Shown here piece by piece: positions 41,852 to 50,736 of a DNA stretch of 64,000 bases. The stretch covers positions 9,836 to 73,835 of the forward strand of contig CAVVXS010000011.1 in the NCBI GenBank assembly GCA_963752225.1. Reading direction: 5' to 3'. Source of the DNA: JBBROS01 sp963752225. GTDB lineage: Bacteria > Pseudomonadota > Alphaproteobacteria > Acetobacterales > Acetobacteraceae. Numbering within the stretch: the stretch's first letter is position 1; every line of letters begins with the position of its first letter. The position numbers and the translations under genes were made by a program. Below the pieces are notes generated by a model, which saw only the letters and a list, made by a program, of their open reading frames with translations, did not search any database and was not told the origin of the DNA.

Positions 41852-41974
41852 TCAGCGGCCGCCGTGATCGTCGCCGGCGTCGTGTCCGACCGGATCGTCG
41901 GCGCCGTCGCGAGCAAAGGCTGATCCCATTGGAGCAACCGCCGCCAAGGTGAAGGCCGCGAGGAAGAATTTCAT
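41852..41974 (-). CDS. 40-residue secreted acidic/His-containing peptide
   Basis: ATG 41974 gives MKFFLAAFTLAAVAPMGSAFA, a clean signal peptide, then RDGADDPVGHDAGDDHGGR and a TGA. The mature peptide would be only 19 residues, Asp/His/Gly-rich, and could bind metal. It lies 70 bp after the anti-sigma gene on the same strand and may belong to that regulon. No family known. Confidence 0.45.
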   Translation of the reverse strand: MKFFLAAFTLAAVAPMGSAFARDGADDPVGHDAGDDHGGR

Positions 41975-42044
41975 GATGATCGACAACACGCCGCGGCACC
42001 AGCCTATTCTGACGATATCCTCGTCTCTCGGCAGCAACCGACAT

Positions 42045-42818
42045 TCATGTGGCCGGGTCCAATGCCGGTGCGAGCTCCGCCTCGACGGACGACAGGAAGT
42101 CCAGGCTGGTCCAGCCGACCAGAACGTAGGTATAGCCCTTGCGCCGCCAAAGCACCTGCTGCAGCCCTTCGCGGGCGTCCGTCTTGGCGGCGAGGTCGAC
42201 CGGGGAGCCGAACGAGATGCATAGACCGAACGGTTCATGGGGGCGGCCGGGCCAGCGATAGATCAGCTGCGTCACTGGCACGCCGTCGACCACCAGCAGC
42301 CGGCCGCCGGCGAACACCAGCCCCCGCTTGGACAGGTCCGGAACATGGAACGGCCGATGCAGGATGGCGCCGAACCAGCCTTCGATGTGCGCCTGCCGGT
42401 CGGCAGTCACCTCGACTTGGTGCTCCGTTTCCCGTGCGTAAACAGTGTGGTAGTCGGCGACCTCGTCGAGCAGTCGCTCGCTGAAATCCCGGTCCGGCAC
42501 CGCGGCGGCCCGTCCGAACTGGATGCCGCCGGCAAAGGCCGCGACCGTGAGCACGACCGTGGCCGCCATCGCGGCGGCCGCCCAAGGCCGCCGCCATCGG
42601 GTCCGCGGCGCCAGCAGCCGCACGGCGCCCGGTGGCACGTGATTGTAGGCGGGCTGGTCGAATACCTCTCGCAGCAACCGCGTGGACTGCCGCAAGCGTT
42701 CCACCGTGTCCTGCAAGGTCGGGTCGGCGGCAACCGCGAGCGCGACCTCCCGGGCGCGTGCGGCGTCCAGTTCGCCATCGGCGAAGGCCATCAGGGTTTC
42801 GTCGCTTACCGCCGCCAT
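42045..42818 (-). CDS. transmembrane anti-sigma factor
   Basis: A 257-residue anti-sigma factor. The N-terminal SDETLMAFADGELDAARARE and VALAVAADPTLQDTVERLRQ form the zinc-finger-less ASD-like domain, a single membrane helix (PWAAAAMAATVVLTVAAFAG) follows near residue 80, and the periplasmic sensor has FHVPDLSKRGLVFAGGRLLV and LIYRWPGRP. This layout is common in alphaproteobacterial ECF systems. The ATG lies 11 bases inside the 3-prime end of the sigma gene, so the genes are coupled. Confidence 0.85.
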   Translation of the reverse strand: MAAVSDETLMAFADGELDAARAREVALAVAADPTLQDTVERLRQSTRLLREVFDQPAYNHVPPGAVRLLAPRTRWRRPWAAAAMAATVVLTVAAFAGGIQFGRAAAVPDRDFSERLLDEVADYHTVYARETEHQVEVTADRQAHIEGWFGAILHRPFHVPDLSKRGLVFAGGRLLVVDGVPVTQLIYRWPGRPHEPFGLCISFGSPVDLAAKTDAREGLQQVLWRRKGYTYVLVGWTSLDFLSSVEAELAPALDPAT

Positions 42819-43346
42819 TTGGAGAGCCGCGCAACGTTGCTCGGCGGCGCCCGCTCGGCATCGAGCCGTGCCATGAGCGCAAGCCTGGCCCGGAACAGCC
42901 GGCTCATCACGGTGCCGATCGGAATGCCGATCACCTCGGCGGCCTCCTTGTAGGTAAGTCCTTCAACGCAAACCAGCAGCATGACCGTTCTTCAGCCTCC
43001 GGCATTTCAAACAACTCGGCTTCCAGCCGGCCTAGGAACAGCCGGTGCTCGGAATCGGCTCGACGGCGGCGGCGTTCATCTCGGTCGAGGTCTTGCCTTC
43101 TTCTTCCAAGTGACGCGCCCGGACCCGGCGGGCGCGGACTTCATTATACCAGATGGATTGCATGATGCGGAACACCCAGCTATCGAGCTTGGTGTCCGGG
43201 GACCATTGCTCTTCGCGGCTGAGGGCGCGCTCGCAGGTCATCTGTACCAGGTCCTCGGCGTCGTGCCGCGAACGCGTGAGCGTCAGCGCAAAGCGCATCA
43301 AGCCGGGCAGCGTCGTCCCGATCCGGCTTCGAATCCTGTGTCCCAA
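42806..43346 (-). pseudogene. ECF sigma factor, two frameshifts
   Basis: Three frames together encode a normal ECF sigma factor of about 180 residues. Region 2 reads LTRSRHDAEDLVQMTCERAL and LDSWVFRIMQSIWYNEVRA; the frame shifts near 43040 to EHRLFLGRLEAELFEMPEAE, and again near 42988 to VMLLVCVEGLTYKEAAEVIG with IPIGTVMSRLFRARLAL, the region 4 helix-turn-helix. It ends at TAA 42808-42806. TTG 43346 has GAGGAGG at good distance and is the likely start. If the frameshifts are real the regulator is dead; if not, this is a working ECF/anti-sigma pair. Confidence 0.7.
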
Positions 43347-43469
43347 GCAATGCGGCCCTCCTCGAAGGGATAACGTGCAACGCTGTCGGTTTATTCCCGG
43401 GCTGACACGGCGGGGTGCAGGACCGTGCCCTTCCGTTACCGGGGCAGACAAGCATTTCGGATTGACATT

Positions 43470-43487
43470 GTCACCCGAACAGGTGAC
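43470..43487. promoter_or_regulatory. dyad upstream of the MBL hydrolase gene
   Basis: GTCACC-CGAACA-GGTGAC is a perfect 6-bp dyad. TTGACA lies just before it at 43462-43467 and may be a -35 element, though no good -10 is visible. Likely operator for the divergent or downstream gene. Confidence 0.4.
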
Positions 43488-43543
43488 GGAGGAACAGCGA
43501 AATTGGATAAGACTTGCCGCCGCGTTTCCCGAACACCGCCGTA

Positions 43544-44683
43544 ATGGGGGTTCCGATGCCGCTCCTGCGCCGCCGCTTCCTGCAGGCAACCGCCTTCGCT
43601 CCCGCACTGGCTTGCACGGCAATGGTGCGGGACGCCGATGGGGTCGAGCAGCCGCGGATCCATGCTCCCGAGGTTGACAGCCTCAAGATCCAGATCGTGG
43701 TCGACGCCACCCATGACGTGTTCATCTCGGGCGCACAGTCGCCGGATGTGAAAGTCGACCGAGTGCGCGGCTATCGCGGCGGGCGCCAGTATCGAGCCCT
43801 GCAAAGCGAACATGGGCTGTCGCTGCACCTCACCTCGGAGAAAGGCGACGAAACGAAGCGCGTCCTGCTCGACTTCGCCTGGACACCCGATGTGCTGAAC
43901 AACAACCTCGAGCTGCTCGGCATCGACACGACCAAGCTCGACGCCCTCGTGCTCAGCCACGCGCATCTGGACCATTTTGGCGGGCTGAACGGCTTTCTGG
44001 CCGCGCACCGGGCCGGGATGCGGGAGGATATGCGGCTCTACCTCGGGGGCGAGGACGTGTTTTGCTACCGCTATTCGCCGGTCGGCTCCAACCAGTTCGA
44101 ATCGTTTGGCAACCTTGATCGCCGGGATCTGGAGAATGCCCGCATTCGGGCCGTCCTATCGGAGATGCCGGTTGTCATTGAGGGCCACGCTTTCACAACC
44201 GGGGCGGTCCCACGCACGAGCTTCGAGCGGGTGCTGCCCAACAGCTACGTCGAATTCAAGCAGCGGGACGGCGCGGGGTGCGACGTCACGAAATATGCCG
44301 GCCACCATTTCACCGAAGCAGAGTTGTCCGGCGCCCCACAGCCTGACCAGCACCTGCATGAGCACGCGACCTGCTACAATCTGCGCGGGCGCGGCCTGGT
44401 GGTGATCACGTCATGCGGTCATGGCGGCATCGTCAACACGGTTCGCCGTGCACGCGAGATTACCGGGATCCACCAGATCCATGCATTGGTCGGCGGCTTC
44501 CACACCGCCCCGGCTCCCGATGATTACCTCGCAAAGATCATGGCGGAACTGAAAACGCTCGACATCAATCATGTGCTACCCATGCATTGCAGCGGAACGA
44601 ATTTCCTGGAAGCGGCGAAGCGGGAAATATCGACGGCACTCGTGCTCTGCACGACCGGGAGCACCTTCACCTTCACAGCTTGA
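43544..44683 (+). CDS. MBL-fold metallo-hydrolase, exported
   Basis: A protein of about 379 residues. A signal-like N-terminus (PLLRRRFLQATAFAPALACT, Tat-like) precedes a metallo-beta-lactamase domain with ALVLSHAHLDHFGGLNGFLA (H-x-H-x-D-H), VVITSCGHGGIVNTVRR and a later HVLPMHCSGTNF with metal-ligand histidines. The arrangement resembles the RFA-P-synthase-like group of MBL proteins (7,8-dihydropterin-type), and not lactonases. ATG 43544 or 43556 could start it. Function uncertain. Divergent from the ECF sigma gene. Confidence 0.85.
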   Translation: MGVPMPLLRRRFLQATAFAPALACTAMVRDADGVEQPRIHAPEVDSLKIQIVVDATHDVFISGAQSPDVKVDRVRGYRGGRQYRALQSEHGLSLHLTSEKGDETKRVLLDFAWTPDVLNNNLELLGIDTTKLDALVLSHAHLDHFGGLNGFLAAHRAGMREDMRLYLGGEDVFCYRYSPVGSNQFESFGNLDRRDLENARIRAVLSEMPVVIEGHAFTTGAVPRTSFERVLPNSYVEFKQRDGAGCDVTKYAGHHFTEAELSGAPQPDQHLHEHATCYNLRGRGLVVITSCGHGGIVNTVRRAREITGIHQIHALVGGFHTAPAPDDYLAKIMAELKTLDINHVLPMHCSGTNFLEAAKREISTALVLCTTGSTFTFTA

Positions 44684-44752
44684 GCATGGGGGCGGAGCGG
44701 CAGGAACCGACCTGGTGCCGCCCCCGCAGCAACCCGAAACAACGAGGCGGTC

Positions 44753-46135
44753 ATGACCTGCACGCCTGCAACGAGGACAGCTCTATATGCCGGAGTTGTC
44801 GCAGCCACGTTCGGCGTCGCTGCGGCGCAAGAGGCCAAGCGGCCGCCGGTCAAGCCGCCGCGGGGACCTGGCGTACCTGGGTCATTCCTTCCGGATCCGC
44901 CGTCACCGTGCCGCTCCCGCCCGGTGCTGAAGCAAGCCGGGCCGAACTCGAGGCGCTGAAACGGCAACCGGTTGCCGAGAGCAGCGCCCGTGACCGGATC
45001 GACTACTGGAACCGCGGCTGGCCGGGCTATCGGTGGCAAGAAGTCGCGCTCGCCGAAGCGCAAGCCAATCCCCGCGCAAACCTATGGCACGTGATGGCGA
45101 TGCTAAGCATCGCCGTCCATGACGCGACCGTCGCCACCTGGCACGCGAAGTATCAGTACGCTCGCCCACGCCCGAGCGAGGCCGACCCGACGCTCAAGAC
45201 CGCCGTTGCGGTCCCGCGCAGCCCGTCCTACCCGTCGGAGCACGCCGCCGTCGCCGCGGCGGCGGCCGACGTCCTGGCGTTCGTGTTTCCCGGCAGTGCC
45301 GACGCTCTCACCCGGCGTGCCCAAGAGGCCGGGCAGAGCCGGGTCGCCGCTGGCGTGCAGTATCCCAGCGACGTCGAGGCTGGGGCTGACCTGGGCCACC
45401 AGGTCGCTGCCGCCGTCATCGCCCGTGTCAAGGCGGACCATTCTGATCTGCCGTGGGATGGCAAGATCGCCACGGGGCCGAACCTGTGGGCAGGGACCAA
45501 TCCAGGTGGGATTACCCGTGGCGCCTGGACGCCCTGGGCACTCCGCTCGACCGACCAGTTCCGCCCGTCGCCGCCGCCCAAGCCCGGGTCGCCGCAGATG
45601 GCCGTCGACTTGGCCGAAGTCATGCAATTCCAACGCACGCCTGGCAGCCGACGGACCGCCTACTTCTGGGCGGTCGTGCCGGAACTGCGCGAGTGGGTCG
45701 CGATCACCAACCTCAAACTTTTTGAGTCACGCGCCGCCGACAACCCGCCCCTTGCCGCCCGGGCAATGGCCCTGGTCATGCTGGCCAGCGACAATTCCTT
45801 CACGGCCTGCTTCGAAGCCAAGTACCAGGTACCTTGCGCCGCGGCCGTTCCAGGTCGACCCGAGCGTCGACATGCTGTTCCCCGCGCCAAACCATCCGTC
45901 CTACCCGGCGGCACATGGCTGCGGCGACGGCGCCGCCGAGGCCGTGCTGAGCGAGCTGTTCCCGCACGACGCCGCCTTCTTCAAGGAGCGTGCGGAGGAA
46001 GGGGCTTGGTCGCGCCTGTGGGCGGGGATTCATTTCCGCAGCGACATCGAGGCCGGGCTCGCACTGGGCCGGGCGGTCGGCCGATACACGATCGAACAAG
46101 CGGCCGCCGACACGACGGACCAAGCGAGGCCGTAG
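44753..46135 (+). pseudogene. PAP2-family phosphatase/haloperoxidase-like protein, two frameshifts
   Basis: A secreted vanadium-haloperoxidase-like PAP2 protein. The first frame gives the signal peptide (TALYAGVVAATFGVAAAQ). After a shift near 44865 the next frame runs GTWRTWVIPSGSAVTVPLPP, KYQYARPRP, SPSYPSEHAAVAAAAADVLA and RVAAGVQYPSDVEAG. A second shift near 45835 leads to NHPSYPAAHGCGDGAAEAVL and SRLWAGIHFRSDIEAGLALG, ending at TAG 46133-46135. PAP2 motifs occur twice; the His of the last motif is Gln in the first copy (GVQYPSD) and His in the second (GIHFRSD). Total length about 460 residues. Frameshifts may be assembly indels. Confidence 0.75.
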
Positions 46136-47890
46136 CTACTGCTGCGCCACCGTGAGGCGCGACAGCTGCTCGCCGGCGGTGCCGATGATCGGCAAGGCCA
46201 GGGTCGCCGGATGCTCGGCGTCCTGCAGCACCGTCCAGGTGAAGGCGGCCGGGTTCGGGCCCGGCCCTTGCGGAAACGGCAGCCCGGGTGTCGCGCTGGC
46301 GGCGCCGGCCAGGGCCAGACGCAGCCGGTGCCCGGGCTGGAACACGTAGGCGGTCGGCAGCAGGTCGAGCTCGACCCGGCGCGCCTGGCCCGGCACCAGC
46401 GGCGTCGGATCCGACAATGACGCCCCGTGCGGCACGTTGAGGTAGCCCTGCACCACCTGGGTCGACTTCCCGTCCGGCGCCACGTCATTCAGGCTGAACA
46501 CCATGTCGCCGTCCGTCGCGCTGGATGCGGCCCAGAGCGACACGTGCGGGTAGCCCGTCACCTCGGTCGCCACCGGCAGCGGCGCCGTGGTCCAGGTCAG
46601 CACGCGCTGCTCCGCCTCGCGCTGGTCGGCGTATGAGCGGCCAAGCGTGGCGCTCAGCAGAACCGGCAGGGCAGGGCCCGCGCCCGGCACGTAGGGCAGG
46701 GTGGCCGGCGGCCCCGCGGCCGGCTGCGCCGCCAGGGCGCCGTCGTTCAGGCTGTCGATCGTCTGGCTGGGCCCGGCTTGCAGGAACAGCGTCGTCATCC
46801 GCGCATCCGGAATCGGCCAATCCGCCTCGGTGCGCCAGCGGTCGACCCCCTTGATGAACAGGATCACCTTGGGCGCCTGCCCGACGCCGTTGCCGGCGTT
46901 CTTAAGTTCGACGCCGTTGTCGGCGTTTTTCAGCCCGACGCCGTTGTCGGCGTCTTTTAGCCAGTGATCGAGCCATTGCACCTGCAGCTCGCGCAGGACG
47001 TCGATCCCCCAATTATGGGCGTGCGGCGCGAACAGCAGCCGCTTGCGGCCGGAGGTGAACTGCTCGTAGGCGCGCAGGTTGGCGGGCGTGATGTAGTCGT
47101 CGAGCCCGCCGGCAATGAACGCCGCCACCCCGCGCCCGGCGATCGCCGCCACGTCGGGCGCCAAGGTCAGCCGCTCCCGCCACCAGCCGTCGAGGTCGCG
47201 GTGCTGGATCGCCGCCGCATACTCGGCCTTCGCGTCCGGCAGCTGCCGGCGGGCTTCGCGACCCGGCCCGGGCAGCATGCCGGCGGGATACCAGAGCAGC
47301 CCGTAGCAGTCGCCGCAGGCGACCTGCGGCACGATCGCCTGCAGGCTCGGCGGCGCTGCCTTGGCGGTCAGCCATTGCGAAACGCCGACCAGCGACCATC
47401 CCACCATGCCGACGCGGCCGTTGCACCACGCCTGCTTGGCCATCCACTCGACGGCGTCGTAGCCGTCGTCCCCGTACCGGTTGTAGAGCGTGGCCGTGCC
47501 GCCCGACTTGCCGGAGCCGCGCAGGCTGAGGTGGACGACCGCGTAGCCGCGCGACGCGAGGTCCTTCAGCACCCGGTCGGTGCCGGTGCCGATGTCGGAC
47601 GCGTGGCCGTAGCCGTCCGCCATCAGCACGCAGGGCGTCGGCGCGGCGCCGGCGGGGAGCGTCGGCCGGAACAGCCGCGCATCGAGCGGGGTGCCGTCAC
47701 GGGCGGTGACGGTGATGCCGCCTTGGGTCACGACCGGAAAGCGGAGCGGCGGGTTCTCCACCTGCGGGCGGTTGGGCAGCCAATGCCGGGTCTCGGTGCC
47801 GGCCCCCATCAGCTTGGGCGGCGGCGGCACCGCCGACGCCGTGCAGGCCAGCAGCAGCAGCAGGGCCGCGGCGGCGCCGCCGCGGGCCAC
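46136..47890 (-). CDS. CocE/NonD-type (peptidase S15) alpha/beta hydrolase lipoprotein
   Basis: A 584-residue secreted hydrolase. The signal, AAALLLLLACTASA, has a lipobox-like LLAC. The S15 fold shows as ITVTARDGTPLDARLFRP, GYAVVHLSLRGSGKSGG and the nucleophile elbow GRVGMVGWSLVGVSQWLTAK (Ser in GWSLVG), with a C-terminal jelly-roll (WTTAPLPVATEVTGYPHVSL and LRLALAGAASATPGLPF). GTG 47890 starts it. An in-frame 27-bp repeat lies near residue 320. Stops of this gene and the PAP2 gene abut (46135/46136). Substrates in the family include cocaine-like esters, beta-lactam esters and peptides; here unknown. Confidence 0.83.
   Translation of the reverse strand: MARGGAAAALLLLLACTASAVPPPPKLMGAGTETRHWLPNRPQVENPPLRFPVVTQGGITVTARDGTPLDARLFRPTLPAGAAPTPCVLMADGYGHASDIGTGTDRVLKDLASRGYAVVHLSLRGSGKSGGTATLYNRYGDDGYDAVEWMAKQAWCNGRVGMVGWSLVGVSQWLTAKAAPPSLQAIVPQVACGDCYGLLWYPAGMLPGPGREARRQLPDAKAEYAAAIQHRDLDGWWRERLTLAPDVAAIAGRGVAAFIAGGLDDYITPANLRAYEQFTSGRKRLLFAPHAHNWGIDVLRELQVQWLDHWLKDADNGVGLKNADNGVELKNAGNGVGQAPKVILFIKGVDRWRTEADWPIPDARMTTLFLQAGPSQTIDSLNDGALAAQPAAGPPATLPYVPGAGPALPVLLSATLGRSYADQREAEQRVLTWTTAPLPVATEVTGYPHVSLWAASSATDGDMVFSLNDVAPDGKSTQVVQGYLNVPHGASLSDPTPLVPGQARRVELDLLPTAYVFQPGHRLRLALAGAASATPGLPFPQGPGPNPAAFTWTVLQDAEHPATLALPIIGTAGEQLSRLTVAQQ
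46882..46962 (-). repeat. 27-bp tandem repeat inside the S15 hydrolase gene
   Basis: Three units (46882-46908, 46909-46935, 46936-46962) share CGACGCCGTTG.CGGCGT. They encode the 9-residue repeat K-N-A-D-N-G-V-x-L in frame. The first unit is the most diverged. Confidence 0.8.
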
Positions 47891-47911
47891 TGTCAGGTTG
47901 TCCCGGCGTCC

Positions 47912-48421
47912 TCAGGCCGCATCGGCTCGGCGGGGAAGCTTCCAGCCGGGCCGGACGAAATGGCAGGTGTAGCCGTTCGGGATCCGCTCCAGGTAGTCCT
48001 GGTGCTCGGGTTCCGCTTCCCAGAAATCGCCGACCGGAGCGACCTCCGTCACCACCTTGCCCGGCCACAGGCCCGAGGCCTCCACGTCGGCGATGGTGTC
48101 CTCCGCGACCGCCTTCTGCTCGGGGCTCGTGAAGAAGATCGCCGAGCGGTAGCTCGCGCCGACATCATTGCCTTGGCGGTTGCGCGTGGTGGGGTCGTGG
48201 ATCTGGAAAAAGAACTCCAGCAGGGTGCGGAAGCTGGTCCGGGCGGGGTCGAAGATGATCTCGACGGCTTCGGCGTGGTTGCCGTGGTTGCGGTAGGTGG
48301 CGTTCGGGACCTCGCCGCCCGAATAGCCGACCCGGGTCGAGACGACGCCGGGCTGCTTGCGGATCAGATCCTGCACCCCCCAGAAACAACCTCCGGCCAG
48401 AACAGCGCGTTCGGTGCTCAT
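47912..48421 (-). CDS. msrA: peptide methionine sulfoxide reductase A
   Basis: A 169-residue MsrA reducing methionine-S-sulfoxide in proteins. The catalytic motif AVLAGGCFWGVQDLIRK (GCFWG) is at residues 11-15, and GVVSTRVGYSGGEVPNATYR plus NHAEAVEIIFDPART are diagnostic. Start is ATG 48421. Located between the S15 hydrolase and UvsE genes, all on the minus strand; with UvsE it fits an oxidative/UV stress set. Confidence 0.93.
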   Translation of the reverse strand: MSTERAVLAGGCFWGVQDLIRKQPGVVSTRVGYSGGEVPNATYRNHGNHAEAVEIIFDPARTSFRTLLEFFFQIHDPTTRNRQGNDVGASYRSAIFFTSPEQKAVAEDTIADVEASGLWPGKVVTEVAPVGDFWEAEPEHQDYLERIPNGYTCHFVRPGWKLPRRADAA

Positions 48422-48458
48422 ACACGATCCTCCAATTGCGGCCGCCAGGATCGGACCA

Positions 48459-49526
48459 TTAGCCGCCTTCGTCCACATCCGGATCCTTGGCCGGGTCGTG
48501 ATCGGTTTCCAGGGCCGCTTCCTCCGCTTCCAGCGCGGCTGCCTGGGCCGGGACCACACCGAACCGGGCGGCCACGTCCGGCGCGTAGCGCAGCAGATCG
48601 GGCCGCAGCTTCAGCAGCGACAGATCCTTCGACTTGCCTTCGAGCATGATGTCGAACTCCAGCCCGGCGGCGTCCCGCATGAACCGCGCGAACTCGAACG
48701 GGTTGGTGAAATCGGCATGCCCGGTCCAGATCGGCGGCCGCAGCGTCTTCACCTTCTTCTTGGTCTTGCGGTCGACCTTCACCATCTCCCGCAGCTCCGT
48801 GCGGGGCGACGAGAAATGGATCTTCGGCCGCACCCCGTCCGGCCAGGTGGCCAGGATCCGGCGCAGCACGTCGGTCGTGTCGAGCCCCTGCGGGTTCAGG
48901 CACCAATGGTGCTGGTAGTCGAAGATCAGCCGCACGCCCGTTTGTTCGTGCACCCACAGCACGTCGGCCGCGGAAAAGCGGATGTCGTCGTGTTCCAGCA
49001 CCAGGCGCCGCTTCACGTGCTCCGGCAGCGTCGGCCAGGTCTCGGCCCAGCGGGCCCGCGACGCTTCCACGTCGCCATAGGCGCCGCCGACATGCGTCAC
49101 CATCACCGCCTCCGGCCCCAGCTCCATCCGGTCCAGCATCTCCGCCTGGGAAGCCAGGTCCCAGATGCTCTTTTGCGTCAGCACCGGGTCGGGACTGTTG
49201 AGCAGCACGTATTGCGAGGGATGGAACGACAGCCGGATGTCGAGTTCGCGCGCTTTCTTGCCGATCGCCCGCAGCTCGGCGTCGCTTTCGGCGACCATGC
49301 CGTGGAATTGCGGCATGTCCGGGTGGGTCGCGTAGGGCGCCAGGTCCGATGACAGGCGGTACATGCTGATGCGCCGCTTGGCCAGGTAATCCAAGATGCC
49401 GTCGATGTATTCGAGCGACGTCTTCAGATGCGGGTTCTGCTGCCACCGCCGTGTGTCGTTGCTTTTGAGGTCGGTCCGGCCCATCACCTTCACGGGAAAG
49501 CCGAGCCGCAGCGGCGCCCCGTTCAT
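48459..49526 (-). CDS. uvsE: UV DNA damage endonuclease
   Basis: A 355-residue UVDE-family TIM-barrel nuclease. Landmarks are LRLGFPVKVMGR, MYRLSSDLAPYATHPDMPQF, LSFHPSQYVLLNSPDPVL, AVMVTHVGGAYGD, LVLEHDDIRFSAADVLWVHE and LIFDYQHHWCLN, including metal-binding His and Glu. UvsE nicks 5-prime of UV photoproducts, an excision pathway independent of UvrABC. Length is as usual. ATG 49526 overlaps the stop of the DHH gene by 4 bases. Confidence 0.92.
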   Translation of the reverse strand: MNGAPLRLGFPVKVMGRTDLKSNDTRRWQQNPHLKTSLEYIDGILDYLAKRRISMYRLSSDLAPYATHPDMPQFHGMVAESDAELRAIGKKARELDIRLSFHPSQYVLLNSPDPVLTQKSIWDLASQAEMLDRMELGPEAVMVTHVGGAYGDVEASRARWAETWPTLPEHVKRRLVLEHDDIRFSAADVLWVHEQTGVRLIFDYQHHWCLNPQGLDTTDVLRRILATWPDGVRPKIHFSSPRTELREMVKVDRKTKKKVKTLRPPIWTGHADFTNPFEFARFMRDAAGLEFDIMLEGKSKDLSLLKLRPDLLRYAPDVAARFGVVPAQAAALEAEEAALETDHDPAKDPDVDEGG

Positions 49527-50627
49527 GCGGCGGCCTCCGAAGCGGGCGCGTCCGGAACGGGCGCGTCCGGCACCGCGGCCGCGGGACCGAACCCCAGCCC
49601 GGCGATGAACGCGTTCCAGTCCGCCGGCCGCAGCGCCCCGCCCGTCGCCTGGCGGTGGCCGGACCCGTACATCTCGTCCGCCCCCGGCGGCCGGTGCTCG
49701 GCCAGGAACGCCACCAGGTCGCGGTCGGCGCCCGAGCGCACGGCGAAATGCACCCAGCCCGGCCGGTATCCCGTATTGGCCGCCATCACGATCTTGTCCC
49801 GCAGCCGCCCCCGCCATTGCTGGGCGATCAGCGGATGGATCTGCGTCGGCGACGCAAACCGGATCAACGCCACCTCGCCCCGCACCACCGGCCCGACCCG
49901 GCGGGCCGCGTCCAGCTCCCGCTTCACCTCCGCGCGCGCCGCCAGCACGGCAGGCCGCTTCCGGCCACCGGTCCGAGAGCACGTCCTTCGGCCCGTCCGC
50001 CTGCATCAGCAACGCCAGCGCCGGGGCGGCGTCGCCGGACGCGCTGCGCCGCGGTGCGTTCACCAACGCCGCGGCATCCCGCAGCGCCGTGACGCCGAAC
50101 CGCCGCGCCGCCTCCATCTCGGGAAACCCGGCCTTCTCGGCCATGTCGCCGATCAACCCCACCGCCGCCAGCCACAGCCACGGCTCCGCCTCGGCCAACG
50201 CCTCCGCGCACCAGAACGCCAGCAAGGAGGAGGTCGGGATCGGGTCCTGCCCGTGGCCGCTGATCACGGTGGCGCCGGGCGGCGCCGCGCCGGGGACGTG
50301 GTGGTCCACCACCACGGTCGGCACGCCGGGCTTCGGCAGCGCGTCGCGCACGCCGAGGTCGGTGATGACGATCCCGCCGGCCGGTTCGGGGGCCAACTCC
50401 GTCCGCATCGCGTCCGACCACGGGCTTTCGCCGCGGCCCACGATGCGGGTCCGCACCGCCCATCCCGCTTGCCCGAAGGCGCGTGCGAACAAGGCGGTGG
50501 CGGACAAGCCGTCGGCGTCGTTGTGGCCCAGGATCCAGACCGGCTTGGCGCGGTCGAACGCTTGGACAGCCTTGGCGAAGACGGCAGTGGTTTCAGTGCG
50601 GGCCGCAGAGGCGAGGGGAGACGTCAT
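49523..50627 (-). pseudogene. DHH-family phosphoesterase, one frameshift
   Basis: Two frames together give one RecJ-like DHH phosphoesterase of about 367 residues. The N-terminal frame has KPVWILGHNDADGLSATALF (metal-binding Asp and His), IVITDLGVRDALPKPG and VPTVVVDHHVPG (DHH motif). Near 49955 the frame shifts to AVLAARAEVKRELDAARRVG, then MAANTGYRPGWVHFAVRSGA and the DHHA1-type end ADEMYGSGHRQATGGAL. Family members hydrolyse small oligonucleotides or 5-prime ends. Its stop overlaps uvsE start, so the two form an operon and perhaps share a repair role. Confidence 0.72.
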
Positions 50628-50736
50628 CCGACCACAAAGCGGCGGGCACCCGTGGGTTTGTTGCGGCGGGCGGCTCGTCTAAGCCTTGTTGGGTCCATCC
50701 GGGAGTCTCCCGGGCCCGCTGCTGTAAAGGATCGTC

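Noticed and set aside
48459..50627. 722-residue fusion of DHH phosphoesterase and UvsE
   Set aside because: The apparent fusion is created by a frameshift in the DHH gene; separate starts, stops and overlap show two genes.
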